The position numbers and the translations under genes are program-made. The notes under the pieces were generated by a model. The model searched no databases. It was not told where the DNA came from and was given only the letters and a program-made list of their open reading frames with translations. From Lentimonas sp. CC4 (GTDB lineage: Bacteria > Verrucomicrobiota > Verrucomicrobiia > Opitutales > Coraliomargaritaceae), in NCBI RefSeq assembly GCF_902728235.1, contig NZ_CACVBO010000001.1, positions 1,468,501 through 1,532,500 of the forward strand: a stretch of DNA of 64,000 nt, given 5' to 3'. The first letter of the stretch is position 1; every line of letters starts with the position of its first letter. Shown piece by piece: positions 28,969 to 37,478 of this stretch.

Positions 28969-29270
28969 CGGCTGAGAATCCAGAATCGAATTCGCAGGAT
29001 ACATCGCCGCAGAAGGTGGATGTGGTGGATATTTTGAAGGCGAATTTACGTGTGCAGCAGGACAATGAAGCTCCGCTTGATTTGCAGCCGAGGAAGTCTC
29101 GTAAGAAGCGAGACTATTGGCTGTGTCTTGCGCTTGTGAATGTGGGATTACTGATTCCGTTTTTTGTTTTGGAGAAGAACGTGGTGACTGCGACCTTCTC
29201 GCTTGCCGCGATGATACTATTCTCTGCCGGCTTCAGCTGGATCATGTGGCAAGTCGTGGACGATTATTGA
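28965..29270 (+). CDS. Small two-helix membrane protein of unknown function
   Basis: The 101-residue protein has a polar N-terminal half rich in Asp, Gln and Lys, then a basic stop (RKSRKKR) and two membrane helices (LCLALVNVGLLIPFFVL and FSLAAMILFSAGFSWIM). It overlaps the preceding gene by four bases. The charge pattern predicts a cytosolic N-terminus. No family recognised. Confidence 0.7.
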   Translation: MTAENPESNSQDTSPQKVDVVDILKANLRVQQDNEAPLDLQPRKSRKKRDYWLCLALVNVGLLIPFFVLEKNVVTATFSLAAMILFSAGFSWIMWQVVDDY

Positions 29271-29380
29271 GCCGCGCGCGAGGTGGGCGCTGTGGACGCG
29301 CGTCAACTCGCACATTACTGGCTAGGGCTCAGTGTGATTTTTTTCCGCGACCACGCGCTAGCGCGGTCTGACGGAACTTT

Positions 29381-29427
29381 GTCGGGCTTGCGGCTCAGAT
29401 CGACACGACTAGCGTCGTATCGCTACG
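29381..29427. repeat. Dispersed repeat R1, first copy
   Basis: About 47 bases starting GTCGGGCTTGCGGCTCAGAT and ending in the hairpin ACACGACTAGCGTCGTATCG match 42983-43030 with only a few differences. A further palindromic segment (GCGACCACGCGCTAGCGCGG) precedes it at 29347-29366. Confidence 0.8.
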
Positions 29428-29485
29428 GGACTAACGCATTTTTATGCGCGTGCTGCTATGGCATATGATGCTTTTGTTGCGGTGA

Positions 29486-29510
29486 AAAGCGACAGGAGTG
29501 TCGCTTCTAC
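29486..29510. repeat. GTAGAAGCGAC-type hairpin supplying a stop codon
   Basis: On the minus strand GTAGAAGCGACACTCCTGTC forms a stem-loop, and its first bases are the TAG stop (29507-29509) of the M16 peptidase gene. It is related to the repeats at 7016-7075 and 57997-58022. Confidence 0.7.
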
Positions 29511-32320
29511 TGAGCCGGGCTCAGGGTAATGCGGGCGTTGCTCTCGGTTAAGGTGCGCTTCGCGAGTGCATTGATCTCTTCGAGTGTGATGGATGCGTAG
29601 TCAGCGTCGCGTTCGCGTGCCCATTCGAGGGTGTAGGGCTTGGTCTGGCTTTGCGAAATGACAGTGGTCAGCCAATGGTTATTTTGACGCCAGTGCATCG
29701 GTAACTCGCCTAGGATCGGCTTGAGCGCACGGTCGAACTCGTCTTGGGTGGCGCCTTCGGTGGCGATGTCGTTTGCGATCGCGAGCATGTTTTGTTGTAA
29801 GAGCTCGGTTTCGTCACTGGTGGCAACCGATGAGGTGCTGAGGGTGGCGGTGTTGAATACACGACTGGCGCTAAACCTGGCGTTGGGACTGTAGGTCGAA
29901 CCGAGCTCTTCGCGCAGTTTTTTGCGGAGCCGGTCTTGGAGCACGGAGGCGAGCACATTCATGCGACGCGATTCGCGGATGTCTTCTTTGATCGGCGCGC
30001 CTGGCCAGCTGACGAGTGCGACGGCTTTGTCGATCTTTGACTCGTAGTGGAAGGTCTTATCGGCGGGCAGTTCTGGCTGTTCGATTTGACGTGCTTCGAG
30101 CAATGGTTGAATCGTTGTTGAGCGCTCTGGAAGTGCGCCGAAGGTATTTAAAATCATCGGCAGTGCTGCTTGTGGATCGAAATCGCCGACAATGCTGAGC
30201 TCGATTGCGGCATCCTGCATGTCTGGGGCGATCCACGCTTTGACGTCGTCTGCGGTGTAAGTCATGAGCTGCTCAGGATCGGGCTTGGCAAAGCGTCCGT
30301 CGCCGCCGTGGAGCCATGCTTGCATGTCGGCTGCTGCGCCGCCGAGCGTATATTGGAGCTGTGAGGCGAGCGCGGGGATTTGTTTCTGGAATTGGCGCAG
30401 AGCTTCGTCGCGATAGCCGGGGTCAGTTAAGTGCGCGCACATGAGCTGGAGCTCTAGTTGAAGGTCGTCGGGTGTGGTGCTGCCTGATAGGCTGAAGGCG
30501 TCTTCTTGAATGCCGAAGTTTACGCCGACAGTGCGACCTGCTAGAATGCGGCTCAGTTCGTCATTGCTATGGGCGCCGAGCCCGCCGCCATTGAGGAGCG
30601 CCGAGGCGAGCATTGGTAGGCCAGGCTGATCGCGGGGTTGGGTAAGTGTGCCGTAGCCAAAGCGTGCGGTGACGAGCACCGAGTTTTTCTGGAAATCGGT
30701 TTGCTTCAGATTCACGTGCACATGGTTGCAAAGCTCTAGTTGGATGAAATCGAGATCCTTGACATGAGTCTGGTGCTGGATGCATCCAGCTGGGCCAAAG
30801 TCGGTGTAAGCAAAGTCTTGATCTTCGATTTCGACGGGCGGCTCGACGGCGATGGCTTGACTGGCCTGATAATAGTCCGTGAGGCGTTGGACTGTGTCAT
30901 CCGCTTCGGCTTTGGTGGTGAGCACTAGGTTTAAGTCGTCTGTCGCCCAAGCTGATTTGAGAGCCGCGTGGCAGGTTTCAGGGGTGATGTTCGCGAGGCC
31001 AATCTGTTCGATACGCAGATCTTCCTCTGGATGGCTGAACACGTAGTGACCGTTGATGCTACCGAGGATGCTTGAGGCGAGGTCGGGCGATTTACGAGTG
31101 GCGGCACGTTTCGCGGATTCTTCGGCGGCGTTGAGCATGTTGGCGGTGATCTCGTTGACCTCGGATTGGGTGAAGCCGAACTCAATGGCTTGGCGTAGGT
31201 TTTGCTCCATTACGGCGACCGCCTCCGGCCATTTACCTTCTTCGGGGCTGACGCTGATACTGTCGCTCTCAATGGCGTCGAGCCAGTGACTGACACTGGC
31301 AGAACCACCGCTGATCGGAGATCCGTCTGCTTTCGCTAGAACCTGCAGGCGACGTGTTAGGATGGCATTGGCGACTTGGAGCGGCAGGTATTTGAGACGG
31401 GTGTCGACGGTGTCCGCTTCGAAGGTGTAGGGCTTCAGTGTTGAGAGCGAAAGGCTGTCGCTGCTAACTTCTTCGTCGGCAAAGACGCCGACGCGCAGGC
31501 CTTCTCCGGTTGGTAGAGTGCCGAGGTCTAGCTCAGCGGGAGCAGGTGCGGCGGGCATTGAGCCAAAGGAGTCTTGTATCCGTTTTTCAAATACGAGCGG
31601 GTCGATGTCGCCGACGACGACAAAGGCGATATTTTCAGCGGTATAGTTCTGCGAGTAAAAGTCGGTAAAGCGTTTACGTGGCGCCCCGGTGATCACCGAT
31701 TCCAGACCGATCGGCAGGCGTTGCCCGACGAGGAAGTCCGGCATGAGGAAGTCGAGGCGTTTCTCTAGAAGGCGCATTTGCACGGAGTCGCGCGAGTTCA
31801 TCTCGGCGAGCACGACGCCGCGTTCATTATCAATTTCGTCTGTGGCGATCAAGGCGCCATCGGCGAAATCGCGCATGACAGTGAAGGCGAGGTCGAGGGT
31901 GTCTGCTTCAGTGTTTGGCAGATCGAGCATGTAGACGGTTTCGTCAAATGAGGTGTAGGCATTTGCATGTGCCCCGAAGGCGATGCCGAGCCGCTGCATT
32001 TGCGGGATGAGTGTGCTGGCGTCGGGGAAGTGTTTGCTGCCGTTGAACACCATGTGTTCCAGGAAGTGGGCGATGCCGCGTTGATCTTCGGCTTCGTTGA
32101 GTGAGCCTGCGTCGACATGTAGGCGTAGGGAGACGCGGCTTGGTGGTTCTGCGTTGGCGAGGATGGCGTAACGCATGCCGTTTTCGAGTGTGCCAAAGGT
32201 GACTGCGGGATCGACGGCGATATCACTCTCGAGGTGGGCCCAGTTCGTGGCGTTGAGGGCGCACGTGCTGAGAGCGAGTAAGGTCAGTGTTACGAGGCTT
32301 GTAAATTTATGGTAATACAT
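29507..32320 (-). CDS. M16-family (insulinase/pitrilysin-type) zinc peptidase, secreted
   Basis: The start at ATG 32320 gives 937 residues with a signal peptide (FTSLVTLTLLALSTCALNA). The inverted zinc motif HFLEH lies in the first M16 domain, with the distal Glu in ERGVVLAEMNSR. A second M16 half follows without the zinc motif, as is usual for two-domain members. These enzymes degrade peptides and small proteins. The protein is probably periplasmic. The gene is divergent from ecotin, with about 125 bases between the starts. Ecotin inhibits serine proteases, so a direct inhibitor-target pair is unlikely. Confidence 0.93.
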   Translation of the reverse strand: MYYHKFTSLVTLTLLALSTCALNATNWAHLESDIAVDPAVTFGTLENGMRYAILANAEPPSRVSLRLHVDAGSLNEAEDQRGIAHFLEHMVFNGSKHFPDASTLIPQMQRLGIAFGAHANAYTSFDETVYMLDLPNTEADTLDLAFTVMRDFADGALIATDEIDNERGVVLAEMNSRDSVQMRLLEKRLDFLMPDFLVGQRLPIGLESVITGAPRKRFTDFYSQNYTAENIAFVVVGDIDPLVFEKRIQDSFGSMPAAPAPAELDLGTLPTGEGLRVGVFADEEVSSDSLSLSTLKPYTFEADTVDTRLKYLPLQVANAILTRRLQVLAKADGSPISGGSASVSHWLDAIESDSISVSPEEGKWPEAVAVMEQNLRQAIEFGFTQSEVNEITANMLNAAEESAKRAATRKSPDLASSILGSINGHYVFSHPEEDLRIEQIGLANITPETCHAALKSAWATDDLNLVLTTKAEADDTVQRLTDYYQASQAIAVEPPVEIEDQDFAYTDFGPAGCIQHQTHVKDLDFIQLELCNHVHVNLKQTDFQKNSVLVTARFGYGTLTQPRDQPGLPMLASALLNGGGLGAHSNDELSRILAGRTVGVNFGIQEDAFSLSGSTTPDDLQLELQLMCAHLTDPGYRDEALRQFQKQIPALASQLQYTLGGAAADMQAWLHGGDGRFAKPDPEQLMTYTADDVKAWIAPDMQDAAIELSIVGDFDPQAALPMILNTFGALPERSTTIQPLLEARQIEQPELPADKTFHYESKIDKAVALVSWPGAPIKEDIRESRRMNVLASVLQDRLRKKLREELGSTYSPNARFSASRVFNTATLSTSSVATSDETELLQQNMLAIANDIATEGATQDEFDRALKPILGELPMHWRQNNHWLTTVISQSQTKPYTLEWARERDADYASITLEEINALAKRTLTESNARITLSPAQ

Positions 32321-32424
32321 AAGGAAAAGGATGTCGTTCGGCGGTATCTGTGTGTTTTTCTGGAACGTAAGGCATAAGGTTGGGTCTTTGCGTAAGATTC
32401 TCAACCACGTTTAAACTAATTTAA

Positions 32425-32445
32425 TCTCTCTCTCTCTCTCTCTCT
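32425..32445 (+). repeat. (TC)10 dinucleotide tract in the ecotin leader
   Basis: Ten TC units plus a T end one base before ATG 32447. Such tracts are prone to slippage. No Shine-Dalgarno sequence is present between the tract and the start. Confidence 0.9.
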
Positions 32446-32446
32446 T

Positions 32447-32923
32447 ATGAAACTGGTATTTCTATTTTGTTCAATTGGACTCTTCCTTTATATGAGCCTG
32501 TCGGCTGCGCATCCTGAATTAAAGCCGTATGCTGAGGCGAGCGAAGGCATGGTGCGCTATGTCATCGAGTTGCCCAAGCTTGAAGATGAGAGCCTCAAAA
32601 AGGTCGAACTCGTCGTGGGGAAGACTGTGCCGACGGATGGGGTGAATCGTCACTTTTTTGGTGGTAAAATCACTCGTGAGACGATCCAAGGATGGGGCTA
32701 TAGCTATTATGAATTAAAGGCAATTGGCCCGATGGCCGGCACTTTAATGGCTCCGCATCCAGATGCACCGAAGGTGAATACTTTCGTGCCGGTTCGCAGT
32801 GATTTGGGATTACTTCGCTACAACAGTAAGTTGCCACTGGTCGTGTATGTGCCCGAGGGCGTCGAGGTGAAATATCGCCTGTGGTCGACGCCGGCGGAGC
32901 CGATTGCGGCTGCGGTGGATTGA
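32447..32923 (+). CDS. eco: Ecotin, periplasmic serine-protease inhibitor
   Basis: The 158-residue product has a signal peptide and the whole ecotin core: LKPYAEASEGMVRYVIELP, KVELVVGKT, GWGYSYYELKAIGP, LLRYNSKLPLVVYVPEGVEVKYRLW. Ecotin dimers block trypsin-fold proteases such as elastase and chymotrypsin in the periplasm. The reactive loop reads AGTLMAPHPDA, so by my alignment the P1 Met of the E. coli protein is Leu. Both E. coli cysteines (the Cys50-Cys87 disulfide) are absent: the first region reads TDGVNRH and the second MAPHPD. The gene sits behind a (TC)10 tract and is divergent from the M16 peptidase. Confidence 0.95.
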   Translation: MKLVFLFCSIGLFLYMSLSAAHPELKPYAEASEGMVRYVIELPKLEDESLKKVELVVGKTVPTDGVNRHFFGGKITRETIQGWGYSYYELKAIGPMAGTLMAPHPDAPKVNTFVPVRSDLGLLRYNSKLPLVVYVPEGVEVKYRLWSTPAEPIAAAVD

Positions 32924-32929
32924 TCTCTG

Positions 32930-33042
32930 AACATTGAACTTCGAACGTTGAATGAGTTTTGATTGCCTGAGTGCGCTGCGAAGCATCGCCGTTGAGCCGT
33001 ATTCAACGTTGGTCGTTCAATGTTCAACGTTGGAAGTTCTTT
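32930..33042. repeat. Heptamer repeats forming an inverted repeat at the ecotin/rsmD ends
   Basis: Units TCTGAAC, ATTGAAC, TTCGAAC, GTTGAAT are followed 50 bases on by ATTCAAC, GTTGGTC, GTTCAAT, GTTCAAC, GTTGGAA. GAACATTGAAC pairs exactly with GTTCAATGTTC. The last codons of rsmD (Ser-Asn-Val-Glu-His-stop) are read from the second array. Confidence 0.75.
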
Positions 33043-33601
33043 CCTGCTCTCTTTCAAAGATCGCAGCGTTGGGCGTGTCGCGCTTTGGTTTGCCGAAGCG
33101 GCGAGTGAGCTTCCAACCGTCGACCTCGGGGTTGAGGTTGCCTGGGAGCTCGAGGATCACGCGTGCGTCGGGCGTGCCGAGTTCGTCAGCTTTTGCAAAA
33201 ATACGCGGTAGGTTGGCCTCGATGTCGTCGTAGGGTGGGTCGATAAAGATGATCTCGGCCTGCTCGCCGCCAGCTGTTTTGGCGTAGAGATCGCGAGCGA
33301 TAGTGTGGACCGCACTCTGCGGAAGTTCACAGCATTTCAGCACGGCCTGCTGGTTTTTCTTCATGCACGCGAGCGCTTGCCGATCCATCTCGTAGAACGA
33401 GGCTTTGCTTGCTCCGCGGCTGAGCGCTTCGAGCCCGTAGGCACCGGTGCCAGCGAATAGATCAGCGACACGGCTGCCTTCGATGCTGACACCGAGGCTA
33501 GAAAAAATGGCTTCCCGCATACGATCCGTTGCCGGGCGTGTCGTGTCGCCCTTGGGGGCCTTGATTAGAATGCCGCGTGCTTTGCCGCCTGTGATTCGCA
33601 T
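33017..33601 (-). CDS. rsmD: 16S rRNA (guanine966-N2)-methyltransferase RsmD
   Basis: The 194-residue protein has the RsmD landmarks: MRITGGKARG at the start, RPATDRMREAIFSSL, the SAM-binding motif ADLFAGTGAYGLEALSRGA, and the catalytic IFIDPPYDD, followed by VILELPG. It methylates G966 of 16S rRNA during 30S assembly. The last dozen residues (ERTSNVEH) are outside the conserved core and lie in the heptamer array, so the C-terminus has been extended or replaced by repeat sequence. Heptamers also abut its start codon. Confidence 0.93.
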   Translation of the reverse strand: MRITGGKARGILIKAPKGDTTRPATDRMREAIFSSLGVSIEGSRVADLFAGTGAYGLEALSRGASKASFYEMDRQALACMKKNQQAVLKCCELPQSAVHTIARDLYAKTAGGEQAEIIFIDPPYDDIEANLPRIFAKADELGTPDARVILELPGNLNPEVDGWKLTRRFGKPKRDTPNAAIFEREQERTSNVEH

Positions 33602-33693
33602 AGAGTTTAGAGTAGTGACTTGTGAATGGTGAATTTAGAGTCGTGACTGGTGACTGTTGAGCTTGATTTAGGAACTCTACATTCACCAGTCAC
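33602..33693. repeat. Heptamer repeats and hairpin between kdsA and rsmD
   Basis: Directly behind the rsmD start (minus strand) lie units reading GTGACTT, GTGAATG, GTGAATT, TAGAGTC, GTGACTG, GTGACTG on the plus strand, which is pyrimidine-rich on the coding strand. GTGACTGGTGA (33643-33653) pairs with TCACCAGTCAC (33683-33693), so the kdsA end and rsmD leader can fold together. Confidence 0.75.
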
Positions 33694-33705
33694 TATTCGT
33701 AATTC

Positions 33706-34497
33706 TTATCTAACTGCTTGCCAGACGCGCAGGAGGCTTTCGATCAGTTCGGGCAGTTCGTTGAGTGGCACTTGGCTGGCTGCGTCGGAGATCGCTTTCT
33801 CGGGATTCGGGTGCGTTTCTAGGAAGACACCGTTGGCTCCGGCGGCGATGGCTGCGCGGGCGAGCGGTGGCACGAATTCGCGTTGACCACCGCTGATGCC
33901 GCCGGCGGCCCCAGGGAGTTGCACGCTGTGCGTCGCGTCGATGATGGTGGGGTGTCCGTTGGCGGCCATGATGCTGAAGCTGCGCATATCAACGACGAGA
34001 TTTTGATAGCCGAAAGTGGTGCCGCGGTCGGTTTGCCAGATCTCTTTGGCACCAGCTTCTTCGAGTTTGTTGGTAACGAATGTCATTTCGTAAGGTGAAA
34101 GGAATTGGCCTTTTTTGACATTGATGGCGCAGTCGGTCTTGGCTGCCTCGACGAGTAGGTCGGTCTGGCGGCAAAGGAATGCGGGGATTTGCATCGCATC
34201 GACGACGGCACCGACAGTCGCGCATTGGTCGGGCGTATGGATGTCGGTGATGGTGCGGAAGCCGTATTCAGCTTTGATTGTTTTGAAGATTTCCATGCCT
34301 GCTTCGAGGCCTGTGCCGCGATCGCTGCCGATGGAGGTGCGGTTGGCTTTATCGAAGGAGCCTTTGAAGAGAATGTTCAGCTCTGGGTGCTTTTGTTGGA
34401 GTGCTGCGAGGGCATCGGCCACTGGGCGGCACGTGTCGAGGCTTTCGAGCGAGCAGGGGCCAGCGAGTAGGAGAAGCTTGTTGGAATCGTAAATCAT
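33706..34497 (-). CDS. kdsA: KDO-8-phosphate synthase
   Basis: It condenses phosphoenolpyruvate and arabinose-5-phosphate to KDO-8-phosphate for the lipopolysaccharide core, which shows a Gram-negative envelope. The start at ATG 34497 gives 263 residues. Motifs: [58 protein letters not shown], the [12 protein letters not shown] block and [10 protein letters not shown]. The metal-type loop carries a Cys in AGPCS, as in metal-dependent KdsA enzymes. It is upstream of rsmD on the same strand. Confidence 0.95.
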   Translation of the reverse strand: MIYDSNKLLLLAGPCSLESLDTCRPVADALAALQQKHPELNILFKGSFDKANRTSIGSDRGTGLEAGMEIFKTIKAEYGFRTITDIHTPDQCATVGAVVDAMQIPAFLCRQTDLLVEAAKTDCAINVKKGQFLSPYEMTFVTNKLEEAGAKEIWQTDRGTTFGYQNLVVDMRSFSIMAANGHPTIIDATHSVQLPGAAGGISGGQREFVPPLARAAIAAGANGVFLETHPNPEKAISDAASQVPLNELPELIESLLRVWQAVR

Positions 34498-34610
34498 TGG
34501 CACATTAAGTGTGAAGTGGAGAGCTTCGCCAAGCCGCAAAGCAGAAGTATGTTTGTTATATCTGTGCAAAATGAGTTGCCCCGAGGCGGGCGATTTCGCA
34601 GTTTTCTAGT

Positions 34611-35162
34611 ATGTTGAGGCGTGGATATGGCTGTGTGTTACTTGGTTTGTTGGCTTTGCTCGTGCATGCGGAGGACGTGCCCGAAACGATTCCTCCAGAT
34701 GCGAGTGTCATGCCGGAGGAAACACTCGTCGTCGCGCTCAAGGCTTTTGAGGGGCGCTGGCTCGGGCATTTTACGGTGCATTCGACGGCGACTGGTTACA
34801 CGGAGACCTTTACGGTCGAGCAGCAATACTGGTGGAAAAACGGTAAATTACATGGCGTTGCAGTGACGGAACGTGAGCAGGGCATGTCGAGCTCACGTTC
34901 TCAATCGATCGTGGAAGGTGGTAAGTATTTATCCGAGGTGAGGAGTGGCGATAGTGCTGAAATGTATTGGGGGGTTCTTCGTGATGGCGGGGTTGTCTGG
35001 TTTTCGTCGAATTTGAAGCGGTTGAACGATTATCAAATGAAGGAGACGATCATGGAAGTGGACGGCAAGCGGGTGCTAAAGACAGAAGGCTTCGATACCT
35101 ATGTGTATGGCGAAGGCATGGCTCACCTGGTATATCGCGGCGAGCTGAAGTTCGTGGAGTAG
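34611..35162 (+). CDS. Secreted protein of unknown function
   Basis: The 183-residue product has a signal peptide (LRRGYGCVLLGLLALLVHA) and a beta-rich body with a pattern seen in lipocalin- or DUF1579-like proteins: LKAFEGRWLGHFTVHSTATG, EQQYWWKNGKLHGV, EVRSGDSAEMYWG. No catalytic motif is visible. The start is not fixed by a ribosome-binding site. It is followed by purine-rich heptamers. Confidence 0.65.
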   Translation: MLRRGYGCVLLGLLALLVHAEDVPETIPPDASVMPEETLVVALKAFEGRWLGHFTVHSTATGYTETFTVEQQYWWKNGKLHGVAVTEREQGMSSSRSQSIVEGGKYLSEVRSGDSAEMYWGVLRDGGVVWFSSNLKRLNDYQMKETIMEVDGKRVLKTEGFDTYVYGEGMAHLVYRGELKFVE

Positions 35163-35167
35163 TCAAA

Positions 35168-35216
35168 GAGGGCTGAGACTTGAGAGCTGAGGGCTGAGAC
35201 TTGAGGGCTGAGAGAG
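35168..35216 (+). repeat. Purine-rich heptamer array after a stop codon
   Basis: Seven units of the form GAGGGCT, GAGACTT or GAGAGCT begin 5 bases after the stop of the preceding gene. The same unit family occurs at 43898-43970 and 57336-57377. Confidence 0.85.
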
Positions 35217-35270
35217 GCAACGCGGTGCCTTTTCTTTCTAACAACTACAACAACAACGTTCAACGAACAC

Positions 35271-36527
35271 TCAATCCGCGCCGATCTGACTGGCGAGTGC
35301 GTTGCGCAGATCCGGTTCGAGCTCGGCTTCTTTGACCCATTTTAGCGCTTCGTGGGGCTGAGTGTGGCTCCAGCTGAGGATGACTCGGTTGAGCTGTTGG
35401 ACGCGTTGATTGGGCTCGGAAATGGTGTTGCTCCATGCGATTGCGGCTTCGGGATCGAAGTCGAGCATCGTGGTGGTAAAACCGACGATTGCGGCGTCGC
35501 GTTGTGGACCGGTTGCGGCTTCGTTGAGCCAAATCGATGCGGAGACGGAGTCCGTGCGACTCCATTCCTGCATGATGACTTCGGAGTTGCTGAGTGTGTT
35601 GAGCGGATCGGTGGCGGTGAGCGCAGTTTGCCACTCCATGGCTTGACTCGGATCGTTTTGCGCCAGGGTGCGGACGTAGGTCTCGATGGCTACGGGTGCT
35701 TCGTAGGCTTCGTTGACACTGCGCAGGAATTGCTCGGCTCCGTCGGGATTGACTTGAGCGTATTGCTCGATGCTTAGATCGAGCAGCTCTTTATTGCCGT
35801 GATATTCTGCTTCGGTCAGCGCCCAGATGGCTGCGGCTTCGGGTGCAGTGGCGATCCAAGACTCGACGAGTGCGGCGGCGGCTTCATTGCGTAGATTACC
35901 TGGCGGAAGTTGTTCGACCCACTTCGAGGCGTCGTCGGGGCTTTGTTTTGCCCAGTTCGTAGCGAGTGCTTTGGCGGCGGTAATCTTACTGCCATCGTTG
36001 GCCATGCCGTCGATCCATACGGCTGCGGAGGCGGGGTCTTGCTGGCTCCAGAGTTGTATGCCGCTGTTGAGGGTTTCGAGGCGTGCAAGGCCTTGGGCGT
36101 TTGACTCAAGCCACATCAACGCGCCTTCGGAATCATCCGCTGCCCAGACTGCGACGATTTCGAGCATGCCGCGTAGGGTGTCTTGGCTGAGCGATTGGGT
36201 TTGTAGCCACGCCATTGCAGCCTCGGGATCGTCTTGTGCGCGGCGGCGGGCTTCGGAGAGGAACGGGTCTGCGTTGGAGTTTTCGATATCAATGGCCTGA
36301 GCTGGCGCGTCGTCTGGTTTGACGATGGTGCGGCCACGGTCGGGCTTTACCGCGAGGGCTTTGCTCGGTTCGGCTGCTGGTTGAATTACTTCGCCGCTAC
36401 GGACGATTGCCCATGTCTCACGCAGGTGGTTCCATTCCTTGCGAATGGTTGCGGTGTGCGGGAGCACTGCCAGTGCGGCCAGTCCGAGAAAGGCGATGAT
36501 GAGACAACTGCGTAAGAACCAGCGCAT
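35271..36527 (-). CDS. Membrane-anchored protein with about ten DPxxAxxW helical repeats
   Basis: The 418-residue protein has an N-terminal anchor (LRSCLIIAFLGLAALAVL) and then about ten repeats spaced some 30-33 residues apart, each with Asp-Pro, Ala and Trp: DPEAAMAW, DSEGALMW, DPASAAVW, SPDDASKW, APEAAAIW, DPSQAMEW, DSVSASIW, DPEAAIAW, QPHEALKW. The spacing suggests paired helices in a TPR- or HEAT-like solenoid for protein binding on the periplasmic side. Similar proteins are common in Verrucomicrobiota, but I know no assigned function. It is followed closely (6 bases) by its upstream neighbour tatD on the same strand. Confidence 0.75.
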   Translation of the reverse strand: MRWFLRSCLIIAFLGLAALAVLPHTATIRKEWNHLRETWAIVRSGEVIQPAAEPSKALAVKPDRGRTIVKPDDAPAQAIDIENSNADPFLSEARRRAQDDPEAAMAWLQTQSLSQDTLRGMLEIVAVWAADDSEGALMWLESNAQGLARLETLNSGIQLWSQQDPASAAVWIDGMANDGSKITAAKALATNWAKQSPDDASKWVEQLPPGNLRNEAAAALVESWIATAPEAAAIWALTEAEYHGNKELLDLSIEQYAQVNPDGAEQFLRSVNEAYEAPVAIETYVRTLAQNDPSQAMEWQTALTATDPLNTLSNSEVIMQEWSRTDSVSASIWLNEAATGPQRDAAIVGFTTTMLDFDPEAAIAWSNTISEPNQRVQQLNRVILSWSHTQPHEALKWVKEAELEPDLRNALASQIGAD

Positions 36528-36533
36528 CGTGTG

Positions 36534-37331
36534 CTAGGTGAGATTGAAAAATGCCTTGGTGTTGGCGGTGCAGTGGGCGGCGAGTTCCTCGGGTGTGATT
36601 GCTAGCGCTTCGGCGCAGCGTCGCGCGATGTCGGCGAGGTAGGCGGGTTCGTTGGGCTTACCGCGATGTGGTTCGGGCGTAAGGTAAGGGCAATCAGTCT
36701 CCAACATGAGGCGTTCGGTGCCTTGGGTGCGCAGGGCTTCGCGAATGTCGGGTGCGTTCTTGTAGGTAACGACACCGGTGAACGATGCGCGCCCGCCGCG
36801 TTGATTGACCTGTGCGATCTCATCGGAGCCATAGGTGAAGCAGTGAAACACGATACGGCTCCAATCGATGCCGGACTCGTCGATCATACGCACAGTGTCG
36901 TCAAACGCGTTGCGACTGTGGATGATCACTGGGCAATCCAGTTCGCTCGCGAGCATGAGCTGCTGACGAAAGGCTTCTTCCTGAAAGATCATCGTTTCAC
37001 CTGCTTGGATCGGGTCTTTGGGTAGGTGGAAATAGTCGAGACCGATCTCGCCAAAGGCGACGGGCGCGTGCGGCGGCATGAAAAAGGTGGAGATTTGGCT
37101 GACGTCTGCCTCCCACTCGGCATCGACGTAGCAGGGGTGTAGGCCGACGGTATAGTCGATCTTCCCTGCGTAGGCGGCATGCATTTCACGGTAGGGCACC
37201 CAGTCTTTCGGCGAGGTGCCGACAGTGATAAAGCGTTGCACGCCCGCGTCCGCCGCGCGTTCGAGCACGGCGTCGAGTTCGCCCTTTTCCTTGAAGCCTA
37301 ATAGGTGGCAGTGGCTGTCGATAAGTTCCAT
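36534..37331 (-). CDS. tatD: TatD-family metal-dependent hydrolase/DNase
   Basis: The start at ATG 37331 gives 265 residues. Metal-binding motifs of the TatD family are present: IDSHCHL at the N-terminus, FGEIGLDY with the bridging Glu, [15 protein letters not shown], and the C-terminal [20 protein letters not shown] with the catalytic Asp. The family acts as 3'-5' exonuclease and may also process D-tyrosyl-tRNA or other phosphoesters. An octamer array precedes the start codon in place of a ribosome-binding site. Confidence 0.95.
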   Translation of the reverse strand: MELIDSHCHLLGFKEKGELDAVLERAADAGVQRFITVGTSPKDWVPYREMHAAYAGKIDYTVGLHPCYVDAEWEADVSQISTFFMPPHAPVAFGEIGLDYFHLPKDPIQAGETMIFQEEAFRQQLMLASELDCPVIIHSRNAFDDTVRMIDESGIDWSRIVFHCFTYGSDEIAQVNQRGGRASFTGVVTYKNAPDIREALRTQGTERLMLETDCPYLTPEPHRGKPNEPAYLADIARRCAEALAITPEELAAHCTANTKAFFNLT

Positions 37332-37333
37332 GG

Positions 37334-37373
37334 CAGGAAAAATGCTGAAATTCTGAAAAACTGAAAGGCTGAA
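37334..37373 (-). repeat. Octamer repeats in the tatD leader
   Basis: On the coding strand four units (TTCAGCCT, TTCAGTTT, TTCAGAAT, TTCAGCAT) followed by TTTTCCTG end two bases before the ATG. This is the same octamer class as in the purA leader. Confidence 0.8.
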
Positions 37374-37478
37374 AATGGATGGGGGCATTACTTATCGAAA
37401 GTTCTTGAGAATAAAAGAGGCCGCTCCATCGTCTGACAGCTTTAGCAAAATCAAATCTACCTTTTAAATCATACTACC

